Source of the DNA: Macrostomum hystrix
Lineage: Eukaryota; Platyhelminthes; Macrostomidae
Direction of reading: 5' to 3'
Assembly (NCBI GenBank): GCA_950097015.1
Contig: CATNEN010000001.1
Location: forward strand, 18,232,501-18,296,500
Length of the DNA: 64,000 bases
Shown: positions 21,188 through 29,584 of the stretch, piece by piece
Layout of the letters: each line of letters starts with the position of its first letter
How positions within the stretch are numbered: position 1 is the stretch's first letter
The notes under the pieces: generated by a model
Told to the model about the DNA's origin: nothing
The model's database searches: none
What the model saw: only the letters and a program-made list of their open reading frames with translations
Made by a program: the position numbers and the translations under genes

Positions 21188-21900
21188 ATGGCCCAGCAGC
21201 AGCCTGAAGGAGAGAGGTGAGTTGTTTTAACTTCTACTCGGCCCCCCAAGGCCGGTTATTAAGGATAATTGCGAGGGTTATGTCATAATCATTAGGATAA
21301 ACAGAATCCCCCTTACCCACGGCACACCTAATTATCCAAAAAGTTGAAATTGACCCTGACCCTGAAACTGTGAAAAACCCTGTCCTGGTTAGAGATCGGT
21401 TAAATTGGAAAGTATTTAGATTGCCATTTTCAACACTATTCTGTCCCCGCCTAATCTGGCTACACCCTCCTTCCATTTCCAGCGATTACCTGCCCGGATT
21501 TCTAGATCCGCCTCGGCGCCGGGCCAGCTCAGGCGGCCCCATAACTATGTCGTTTGTGATGAGTAAGTCAAACCTATTGTTATCCTACATTCCTACTTCC
21601 TCACAAATTCCATCTTTTGACCCTTCCTCCCTACTATCGCCACACCGCGATATGGCCACCATTTGATTCATTTCACAAGAAAGATTCCGGCTAACCCTTA
21701 CCCCTGATTCAAAAAAAACTCCGATGTCTAAAGATCAACCCGCCCTCCCATCTTCCGCAGATATCAACGTGCCAGAAGGGCGCGAGCAGGCCGTAGCTGC
21801 CATCGCTATGAGCTTCCTCAGGGGCCCCATTGGCCTGACGCTGTGCGTGGCCACGATCACCGCGGCCCTCGTCATGGCTGCCATGATATGGCTCCTATGA
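21188..21900 (+). CDS. three-exon gene, 82-residue tail-anchored membrane protein
   Basis: Exons 21188-21216, 21483-21562 and 21761-21900 (introns 266 and 198 nt) have sites GAGAG|gtgagt, tttccag|CG, GATGA|gtaagt and ttccgcag|AT. They join in one frame of 82 codons with TGA at 21898. Context is good: gatcATGG at the start, TATA upstream and AATAAA at 22050. Residues 1-40 are Gln/Pro/Arg-rich and soluble, 44-56 may form an amphipathic helix, and 59-82 are a hydrophobic helix running to the C-terminus (GPIGLTL...MIWLL), the layout of a tail-anchored protein. It lies antisense to the retroelement between its unknown ORF and 3' LTR, so its introns would not be removed from the element RNA. The family is not recognised. 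It could be element cargo or a host gene engulfed by chance. Confidence 0.65.
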
Positions 21901-22049
21901 CCTTCGCTTAACTAGATGCCAACACAGTTGGACGCCTGGCGGCCAAATTCCGGTGGCACATGCTCACTGCTGACATTTTATTGCTCACTTTCTATTGCCT
22001 TTGCTTGCACTCCTGCTCAATTATCATTTCCTTTCGTGCTATCTCTGGA

Positions 22050-22055
22050 AATAAA
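22050..22055 (+). terminator. AATAAA polyadenylation signal
   Basis: AATAAA 150 nt after the stop of the 82-residue gene, in a T-rich 3' flank, suits its 3' end. Confidence 0.5.
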
Positions 22056-22479
22056 GATTAGCTGACCCGCCTGGCCCTATGCCGCCATTGAATTTGTTGA
22101 AAAGACTACTCGCGATCCTTGTCCGACTTTCTTTCCTGGATGAAACACTGCTGCTCAATTTTACAACCGCCTAGTAACCGAAAAAACTAACTGATAGACT
22201 GTTAATGAGTTTTTGAAACGTCTGGAACCTTAATTCATACGATTTATTACTATTCTACCCCTCCAGGTACCTAGATTTGAATGCCCAGCTGCTAACTTCT
22301 GGCTCCCAAATAATGTTTCCTTTTTTGTCGTTTCTGGCCCTAACAAAAGAAAACTTATCATTCAAAATCTGTTGTTCATTGAAACAGCCAGATTGTCTCC
22401 CCTAGAATTCGACTACCTGACCCTACCGGCCTCTTGATTTACAACCGCCCACTCTTTAAACAAACATAAAGAAAAACTC

Positions 22480-23040
22480 CCGAAACATACCACCCCGCTC
22501 ACTTTAGCGGGTTGGTATTTCCCCTAATTGAAACCGGTATAGCTAAACTCCCGAAACCAAACATAGAGAACATGTGAGATAAGCAACTTTAAGAGAAGTA
22601 GGTGCGAACCCTAGTTTGTGGCAGTTAATACGAAAATATTTCATGTGAAAATTCTTACGAGGGGAATTTCACCCCACTAAGTATGTTTTTTTTGGATTTT
22701 GATTAGTTCATATGAATTTTTAAGAGGTTTTGGGGCCGAGATGGCCTTTTTTTGATTTGAACCGCCTTCCCACCCTTGAAGAATCATAGAATTTCCCAAG
22801 GCATACCACCCCGCTAACTTTAGCGGGTTGGTGTCCCTCCTAATTTAGAAGTTGTCCTAAATTGAACTCCCACAGACCCACCAGAGGCAAAAGATAAAGC
22901 AAAGGTGCCATGCATGATGTGGTGCGAATAAAAGTAGATGCTATTTGAGAAGAAGGTGCATACCCTAGTTTGCTACAATTAGATAAGCATCTCCTGTGAA
23001 AAAGGATCAGGGGAATTTCACCCCACTATGTGTATTTTTG
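22480..23040. repeat. two ~210-240-bp direct repeats, each with two hairpins
   Basis: Copies at about 22480-22690 and 22795-23040 share a 5' stem-loop CCCGCT-nACTTT-AGCGGG, a diverged middle (gtgcgaa/gtgcata, ccctagttt), and a 3' stem-loop GGGG-AATTTCA-CCCC followed by actatgt/actaagt. The middles have drifted while both stems are intact, which points to constraint on RNA or DNA structure. They lie in the 3' part of the Gag-protease element. Confidence 0.6.
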
Positions 23041-23161
23041 TGGTTTTAACTAAATTTATAAGAGTTTTTGTGTGAGATTTTTGCCAAGGCGGCTTTAGAT
23101 GAAAAGGGAAAACATGCACAATAGGAAGAAAAGAACAAACGGTGCAGAGTGCGAATTATAA

Positions 23162-23899
23162 CTAAAGGGAAAGAAGGAACGGAAGGGAGGGTAGCTCGAG
23201 GAAAAGGCTCAGGCGAACAAGGGATGTCGAATCAAAAGCTGTTGACCCCTGTGCTCCCTGCGAAAGTTCCAGAAACTGAAAGTCCCCTTTCTCCGGTCCT
23301 ACTTCTCCCCTATCTCCCACTTCCTCCCCAATAGCTGTGCTCTCTGCCTCAACCCCACTTTCTTCTTCTCCCTCCATTAACCTTACCATGCGGCCGAGGG
23401 TACTATTGCCCGGCGGCGACAGCGAGGCGGCTGATCTCCCCAGCTCCCAGCTCCTCCCGGGCACAGAGCTGTGTCCTGACTCCTGAGTCGGGCCGGCTTC
23501 GCCACGTTGCAGCCACAGTCTCACCAGCTGATGTTCGAACTCAGCCCTGCCCGGAATCCAGGTTGATCGCAGCCAGGGCACTAGGGCTTCAGGCACCGAC
23601 ATGCCCCATTCTTCCGGCGGGCTGTACTCCGGCCACCGGAGGTACTGCGGCAGGGCTTCCTCGTACTCGTCCCGCGGCGGACAGGGGTCTCGCTCTTCAC
23701 CCCACGCTTGCGCCAGCCAACGCGACTCCGCTAGCCGGCAGGCGAGGGCGAGGTCCACGCCCCCTTGAGCTGCTTGTCCTAGCAGTGGCAGCAACCACAG
23801 GCGGACCATTAGCCAGGTGCGCCTGCCAGCGAGTTCTCGGCGGTAGTCAGTTGCAGCTACCTCGAGCCACCATGCTAAAGCCATCTCTCTACCTGCCAT
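23162..23899 (-). CDS. third ORF of the Gag-protease element, unknown
   Basis: ATG at 23899 opens 245 codons. Residues 1-70 are Trp/Leu/Arg-rich and helical (MALAWWLEV, LWLLPLLGQ). Residues 70-135 hold WGEERDPCPP, YLRWPEYSPPEEWG and LRSTWIPGRAEFEHQLVRLW. The C-terminal third is Ser/Glu/Gly-rich and low in complexity. There is no transmembrane segment, zinc knuckle, or RT or integrase motif. It begins 152 nt after the protease stop on the same strand, so it occupies the place of pol or env. It might be a second structural (capsid-like) protein or an accessory factor; I cannot assign a family. GC content matches Gag, supporting co-evolution with the element. Confidence 0.5.
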   Translation of the reverse strand: MAGREMALAWWLEVAATDYRRELAGRRTWLMVRLWLLPLLGQAAQGGVDLALACRLAESRWLAQAWGEERDPCPPRDEYEEALPQYLRWPEYSPPEEWGMSVPEALVPWLRSTWIPGRAEFEHQLVRLWLQRGEAGPTQESGHSSVPGRSWELGRSAASLSPPGNSTLGRMVRLMEGEEESGVEAESTAIGEEVGDRGEVGPEKGDFQFLELSQGAQGSTAFDSTSLVRLSLFLELPSLPFLLSL

Positions 23900-24050
23900 G
23901 CCTAAACTAGTTTCTTGGTCTTTTAGCGAGAGTAAAACTTTCCCTGCTTAATTTTCCCGGCCCTTACTTAAATAAGTCGACAACCAGAGAAGGGGTGGGG
24001 TGGGCGAGGAAAGAAAATGGTGATTAACCCTAGGTCACGGTGACCCTCAT

Positions 24051-24623
24051 TTAAAATCTAGCCTTCCGCCTGAGTGAAAAGGGGAGAAATTGGCGATAAA
24101 TGATTAATTGGCGCGAGTCAAAGTCAACGATGGCATGATGATGAGCCAACCAGGAGGCACCGAGCAGGGGAGAGCAGTCGCCCTCAACCACTAAGAACAC
24201 GGTGTCCAGCGCTTCGGTGCCAACCTGTAATTTGACCCTGACCTGCGCCTGTGCAACAATGGGTGTTCCATTATAAGCAAAAAGAGAAAATTGCGGGGGT
24301 TCGAATGGATAGTGTTGAAAGATCGATGACAACGAGTCCGGGAGCACATTCACCATAGACCCTGTGTCGATGAGGAGGTCTAGGGGTGTCCCTTCCACTT
24401 CCAAGGCGACCCACACCTCACTAAGCTGCTCAGAGCGATTTGGGCGGGTTCGCACTCGGGTGGGGACTCGGCCGAGTGCATTCACTCGCACTTCTCGGCG
24501 GTCGGAGGCAGCAGCTGCCGCCGCTCCGATTGTCGGGCTGCGGGCTGGGTCTCGGAGCCGTGGGACTGCCTCCAATTGGCGGCCCCGTTCCCATTTCCCC
24601 TTTCCGACTTGGGGTTCACCTCC
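24051..24623 (-). CDS. retroviral-type aspartic protease
   Basis: The frame is open from a TAA at 24626 to its stop at 24051. The pepsin-like fold is shown by LLIDTGSMVNVLP (catalytic D-T-G), a flap region (YNGTPIVAQAQ), LDTVFLVVEG and the second hydrophobic motif LLGASWL before the C-terminal strand. It has no ATG of its own and starts within the last codons of gag in another frame, so expression needs a frameshift or separate splicing. It ends after the protease without continuing into reverse transcriptase, unlike ordinary Ty3/Gypsy pol. Confidence 0.75.
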   Translation of the reverse strand, partial: GGEPQVGKGKWERGRQLEAVPRLRDPARSPTIGAAAAAASDRREVRVNALGRVPTRVRTRPNRSEQLSEVWVALEVEGTPLDLLIDTGSMVNVLPDSLSSIFQHYPFEPPQFSLFAYNGTPIVAQAQVRVKLQVGTEALDTVFLVVEGDCSPLLGASWLAHHHAIVDFDSRQLIIYRQFLPFSLRRKARF

Positions 24624-25527
24624 TTAGCGGCCCGTGCTCGGCACGTTTGGGGAACCACTGGTGCCCGGTTGGGTGCGGGCAAAGAGGGGGAATGAAGTTG
24701 GGCCGCGTATCCCGCAGCTGCTGAGAAACCTCAGCTAGCTGCTGGGTCACCTTGGCCAACTCTTTTGTTAGCTTAAGCAGCGGCTCCGGCTGGACCTGCT
24801 CGTCGTCGGGCTCCGCCCTAATTTGGCGCACTTGCCGGCGGGGGTCCCGCTCAACCGCCATTTCATGGGCCTGGGTGGCAGCACGCAGTTCGGCTGCGGC
24901 AGCCTCCGCCGTGGCGAACTCCATCCGCATGATGGGTGCCAAAACTTCCGGTGGGGCCACGATCCCCTCCATGAATGAGGCCAACAGGGCGCGCTCAAAG
25001 TGCACGCCCTGGCCGTTGGGGGTGGCCTGCAGGGCCGCTGTCCTTAATCTGTCGGCAAAGGCGGGGTATGTCTCATCCCGCCCTTGCTTCAGATTGCGCC
25101 CACTCAGTAATCGGGCGTAGGGGGTGCAGGCGCCACTGAGAACCTCAGTAAGGTCCTGCACAAACCTAAGGTAGGTCACCCGGCGGGGCAACCCTAACGC
25201 CTCGGTGAGGGGCTCGCCACTCAAGTGAGCGAGGAGTGTGAGGATTCTTTCTTCCTCGGGTTCTACACCCTCCGCCTCCAGCTTCAGGTTAAATCGGCGA
25301 AGCCAGAGGGGGAAGGAATCTCTTCGGGACCCGAAGGGTTCAATGGAAACTTTGACCCGGTGGTTCCGGGGTCGTCGCACCTCTAGTCGCTCTAAAAGCA
25401 GCGCTAGGCGCTCCACAGGGTCGGCTTGCTGTGCTGCAGCAGCCGCTGGGGGTTCGGCGCGCGCCGCAGCTGCGGCGCGGCCTCTGGGTGGGCGGTTGAC
25501 TCCAACCACTTCCACCACCTCACCCTC
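24616..25527 (-). CDS. Gag polyprotein with capsid-like domain
   Basis: The frame extends from at least 25758 to TGA at 24616. A likely splice acceptor (ttccgaccag) precedes 25527, from which the protein is hydrophilic: Ala/Arg-rich linker, leucine-rich helix, then a retrotransposon Gag block (PFGSRRDSFPLWLRRFNL, LTLLAHLSGEPL, LLSGRNLKQGRDETYPAFADRL, ALLASFMEGI). A coiled coil (about residues 240-275) follows. A damaged zinc knuckle (LCPHPTGHQW) ends in one frame while TCRARAAKE continues in another. There is no ATG before the capsid block, so initiation probably lies in a spliced leader exon. Confidence 0.7.
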   Translation of the reverse strand, partial: EGEVVEVVGVNRPPRGRAAAAARAEPPAAAAAQQADPVERLALLLERLEVRRPRNHRVKVSIEPFGSRRDSFPLWLRRFNLKLEAEGVEPEEERILTLLAHLSGEPLTEALGLPRRVTYLRFVQDLTEVLSGACTPYARLLSGRNLKQGRDETYPAFADRLRTAALQATPNGQGVHFERALLASFMEGIVAPPEVLAPIMRMEFATAEAAAAELRAATQAHEMAVERDPRRQVRQIRAEPDDEQVQPEPLLKLTKELAKVTQQLAEVSQQLRDTRPNFIPPLCPHPTGHQWFPKRAEHGPLRR

Positions 25528-25989
25528 CTGGTCGGAAATTTTCGGCCAAAAGAGGAATGAGGGTTTTGCGAATGAAAAAGAGGGGGGGTCTGTCGCTAAT
25601 GCAACAATGGGGGAGGGGAGGAAAAGGAAAACACAGATCACGACTGGAGATCGTGCGGGGGGGAAAGGAAACGAGCCTGAGCTGTCAAGTCCAGCCCTGA
25701 TTAATGATGCGGCGAATTCCCTACTCCTAGAAAGCAACCCTACCGCAAAAAGGATCAAAGATCAATGAGAGAGAAAAGGGCCCAGGGCCCTGGCTAGCTT
25801 TGCTTCTAGCCTTGGCTACTGACAACTGTTTGCGCGCACTTAAGTTTGGGACATAGAAGTCTAGGTTTTAACTTAGCACTCGTTCTGCAACCCTATAGCG
25901 GACTGTTGCACTATAGGTACGGCGGGGTCAGTACTACTGCAAGATTGCGCCTGCAACAGCCTATCACCCTTCCTTGGAAAGTACACGAC

Positions 25990-26445
25990 TCAAAAAGTCA
26001 CTCAAAGAAGGTTAATCCCCGACTCGTTCAGGGAGTCATCGCTTCCCGGCTGCATTGCCGGGGGCCCCCTCGCGATTAACGAGACTGGGAAGCCCAGGGG
26101 GGATATACCTGGGATCTCGCTCGGATAGGAGTCCATGGCTAAAACCTGGTTACCCCGTTTAGAAAACCCTTCAGAGAATTTCTTAGAAAGACGTGCCGAC
26201 CGAATTCTAGCCCATACTTGAAGTAGGCAGCTTCGAGAGGCGGGCACGGGGGTCGCTAGACCTCCCTCAAAGTCCCACCTCCCTAACTGTTCCCCACCAA
26301 AGTCAGACTTGGTCAAAGTTATGTGACACTCTCAAAATCAGGTACACGTAAGCAGGCCTGCATGCTGCCCAAGAGAACCAATCCCCGGTGCTCGGCGAGT
26401 CATCGATTCCCGGCTGCATTGCCGGGGGCTCCCCTCGCTCGGTTA
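25990..26445 (-). repeat. duplicated leader segment with conserved hairpins
   Basis: Two ~65-bp segments (about 26010-26075 and 26378-26445), between the LTR and gag, share aatccccg, gagtcatcg, ttcccggctgcattgccggg and ccctcgc. Each forms a CCCGGC/GCCGGG stem with a six-base loop containing the palindrome TGCA. Position and structure suit a packaging or dimerisation signal. Confidence 0.5.
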
Positions 26446-26860
26446 GAAGGCCGAAAGGCGTTGCCCGGTCCCTCGTTAAGAATGGCCCCTCCCAGATCAG
26501 TCACGCGGGAAAACCCCACAGACAGTCCCTGACTCCTGCAGCAGCCACATAGCCCGAAGACACTCTAGCATGAAGTCCGCTCACACAGCCTACTCATAGT
26601 AGAAAGTCACTAATCAGAATTTTGGAAACTAACAAAAGCCTAAATTAAATTGAAAACAAATTGCGACTGTTTGAAAATTAACTGATAGCCACTAGAACTG
26701 AGATTCACCCTTTAGAGATAAGATTTCGGCATACGGATAATGAAATCTAGAAGGAGCCCTTTCGGCAAGCTACCGCAGAAATCTGCAGCGCTAAACTAAG
26801 AATTGAAATTCAAGTTCGTTTCGCGCCCTTTCTAGATCCCACCCCGATGCCACCATTTGA

Positions 26861-29171
26861 TGTGGGTGCGGGTTTTTCAATCCGATGACCTGTCCTCAAG
26901 AGAGAAAGGGAGTGTGGGAATGGCGATAGAGTTAGAAGTCGTACCGCAAAGCCTCGCGATTTGTCGCGGGAAGAGGGATGAAGGGAGAGATGAAGGGAGA
27001 GACAGTGGATGCAGGGAGTGGTCCTCTCGGCCTCAGGCTGGCCAGTCCCACTCAACCCATAGGCCACAGGCATGACTGCCGTGCCTACCCCAAGCAGTGC
27101 TCGAAATCGGCTAAATTCTAAAGAGAGATCCGACTACCCGCAAGCAGGTAGGACAGGGCTAGATAGCCTACTGTCATCAGTAGCATGTACATAACTGACT
27201 CCTAACAGTGGTAGCAGTGGTCGATTCGGCCCAGGCTCTTGTCTTAGAAATGCGGAAAGGCTATTGGCAAAGCGGAAAAGGATCTAGGGTAGCGCCAACA
27301 CCCAATGCGCCTACGTTGCCACCGCAGACATTTGGGAACTTGGGTCCCCGGAGTTCACAGCTCCTAGTTTATCACACAGATCTCAGACAAGCCGAAAAAT
27401 AGGGCATTCTGTAACTTCCGTTTTAGACTAGGGCGAAGACCCCAGAATGAATCGAGACACGCCTCAACAGGGGATTCCTGAAACTGCGCTACAGTGGTCT
27501 AGAAAGGTGGTACTCCGAACCCGAATGAGAAACCCATAGCCAGAATCCTACTCCTGGAACATCAAACACATTCCTTACATTAGATTACAGCCTACACATT
27601 AAATAACTAGCAAATCCGAATCTGCGTGAGATGAGGAGATCAGAGGCAGGAGAGGTTAAGCAGAACACTGGCTGAGTGATTATGCACGCGATGATTATTA
27701 GATCACACCCCTCGCTCCCATGGCGGCGGCAGCGAGAGGCGGGGAACAGAAGGGAAACTTAATTGACAAGGGAGGTTGACACGCACTGCTTGATCCGCCA
27801 GAAAGAGAGGAAAAGCCCGCCAAGGAATTTCCCCACCCCTAGCAGAGAAACACATGCTACGCTCCGCATATTACTCGCAAATCCCTAGCTCCATATTACT
27901 CTCATGCGCGCTCACAGTTGTCCTCCTGCCGCAGCTTTCAGCTCGGCATCACCAGAGCCCACCCCTAATGAATTAGCCGCTCATGGTTGAGGGCTGTCTA
28001 ATAGAAAAACAAAGAGAAGAGAATAGCATGATAAGGAAAGGTTTAGTTGTTATAAAATTGGCCTAATTATTAAAAACGGCAGTCAATTAATAAATGGTTT
28101 ATTAGGCTAAAATACCGCCCTTGCCCCGATTGCCCCACTAGCTAAATAATAAATCCCTTAGGGATAACAATTAGTGTCCGCTGCGCGGGTTACTTATCTG
28201 ATGCTGGCTGACTTTGCTGCAGGCCGTCGCTCTCGCAGGGATGGGCAAATAAAAAGGGGGAACGAGACGAGGAGTTGCTAAACACAGCTGGCAAGGGGCC
28301 AGGCTGCAAGGAGCTCGATGCTCAATTGGAGCTCACCCAAGGTGGCTTATGCTCACGGGATCTAACAGGTATTTACCTGTAGTTATGCTCTGGAGCCTTA
28401 GGCTCAGGGGCTAAGTGCTAGACTAGAAGGGGGAGAGTCCACGGACCGAGTTCCGGGACCGGACAGGGGGAAAAGAGGGTAAGGGGTCGGTAGGAAGGTA
28501 GGTAAAGGTGGGAAGAAGGTCCAAAGGGAGGTTGCTCTAGGGGCAGCGCAGCGCGCTTTCTTAAATAGTCCTGCAGCTCCGTCAACCCCGCATTCATCAA
28601 AGCAACCCACATGCTCGCCAGCCTGTCAGCGAGGAATCGGGTCGGCATTATGCCACCCCAATTGCCCACCGAAGCGGCGGCGAGAATCGCCAGATGCCCC
28701 ACTAGGAGCGTCTGCCGGCAGTCGGCCAATGATTGTGATCCCGCCGGGATATGGGAAGCGCAGGCGCCGACCTGCCTATAGTGTCGTTACATGTATCTAA
28801 AGGGGGAAAAGGTCATAATCGAGCTTCGGCTCGGGTTACAGTAAAGAAAAGGGGACATGAAGAATTAATGCTCACTCTAGACGCATGAGTGATCCCTACA
28901 ATCTGATCGCGGTTTGGAGGGGAATTATGACCTAAACTAGTCCATACAGTATTGCTATGGCCGCGATCAGTCACTTCTACAGGAGACTAGACAGATCCGA
29001 GGCAAGGGGAATCGGCGGCTACTTAATTCACCTCCGCCCCAAGCCTGGCCCTAAGATTAATGATTGTGTTCTGCGGCCAGCTGCTATGTGGGTCGCGATT
29101 ATTTGGCTACTAAAAATTGGAAAAATTCCGCTGGCTCACATTCCCACTCGATTCCCGCAGCACACTCCACA
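26861..29171 (-). mobile_element. 2.3-kb 5' LTR of the Gag-protease element
   Basis: Begins TGTGGGTGCGGG and ends CACTCCACA on the plus strand (inverted ends TGTGG/CCACA). It is paralogous along its whole length to 29585-31891, about 85-90% by eye. A TATA-like TATTTAAG (minus strand, 28567-28560) is conserved in both copies, putting the start near 28535 and leaving a ~1.7-kb R-U5 region. The outer flank tcagcactatac belongs to the tRNA-like SINE unit, showing the element landed in that repeat. Confidence 0.75.
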
Positions 29172-29220
29172 TCAGCACTATACAGTACACTCGAAGCACC
29201 AAAGGAATCACATTCAGTAG

Positions 29221-29584
29221 GATAGCCTATATGTTTTGAAAAACTCTGAAAAAGTATTCGAACGAAAGAATATACTAATAAATAGTAATTCTTCGTTGTA
29301 TATGGGCAATGTCAAGTGGTGAAACCGGTAGCACGTCAGCCTGACAACTGCGGGTTGTTGGTTCGACTCATTTTTTATTGAAATTAATGATTATATGTTT
29401 TGCAGAACAACAAGAACATCATATAAGCCTACTCATTTCTTAATCCGGCTGAGTAAGAAAAAAAGCGGTTTTACGCTGATTTACATAAATATCAGCACTA
29501 TACAGTACACTCGAAGCACCAAAGGAATCACATACAGTAGGATAGCCTATATGTTTTGAAAAACTCTTAAATTAAGAAAACTGA
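29221..29584 (+). repeat. tRNA-like SINE unit (~320 bp)
   Basis: The unit has A box TGGTGAAACCGG (consensus TRGYNNARNNGG), B box GGTTCGACTCA and then a T run, followed by a body ending aaggaatcacatacagtagg. Further units are in tandem at 62600-63556. The 5' and 3' ends cannot pair as a tRNA acceptor stem, so it is tRNA-derived and not a tRNA gene. Confidence 0.7.

Larger units (their letters stand above)
20062..29171 (-). mobile_element. LTR retroelement with Gag and protease but no reverse transcriptase
   Basis: The right LTR (26861-29171) and the left fragment (20062-20261) share 200 bp that read as identical, placing 20262-26860 as the internal region on the minus strand. The LTR ends are TGTGG...CCACA. 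Just inside the right LTR the minus strand reads tcaaaTGGTGGCATCGGGG, a candidate primer-binding site. Just before the left LTR it reads gaaagtgagcgaaggtggag, a purine-rich tract. Genes in order are Gag, protease and an unknown ORF. No RT, RNase H or integrase motif was found in any frame of the 6.6 kb, so the element would depend on another for copying. The left LTR is cut at 20062 by a foldback repeat. Confidence 0.7.

Noticed and set aside
24752-25768. Plus-strand ORFs opposite gag
   Set aside because: Antisense shadows of the GC-rich gag frame, Ser/Ala/Arg-rich with no motif.
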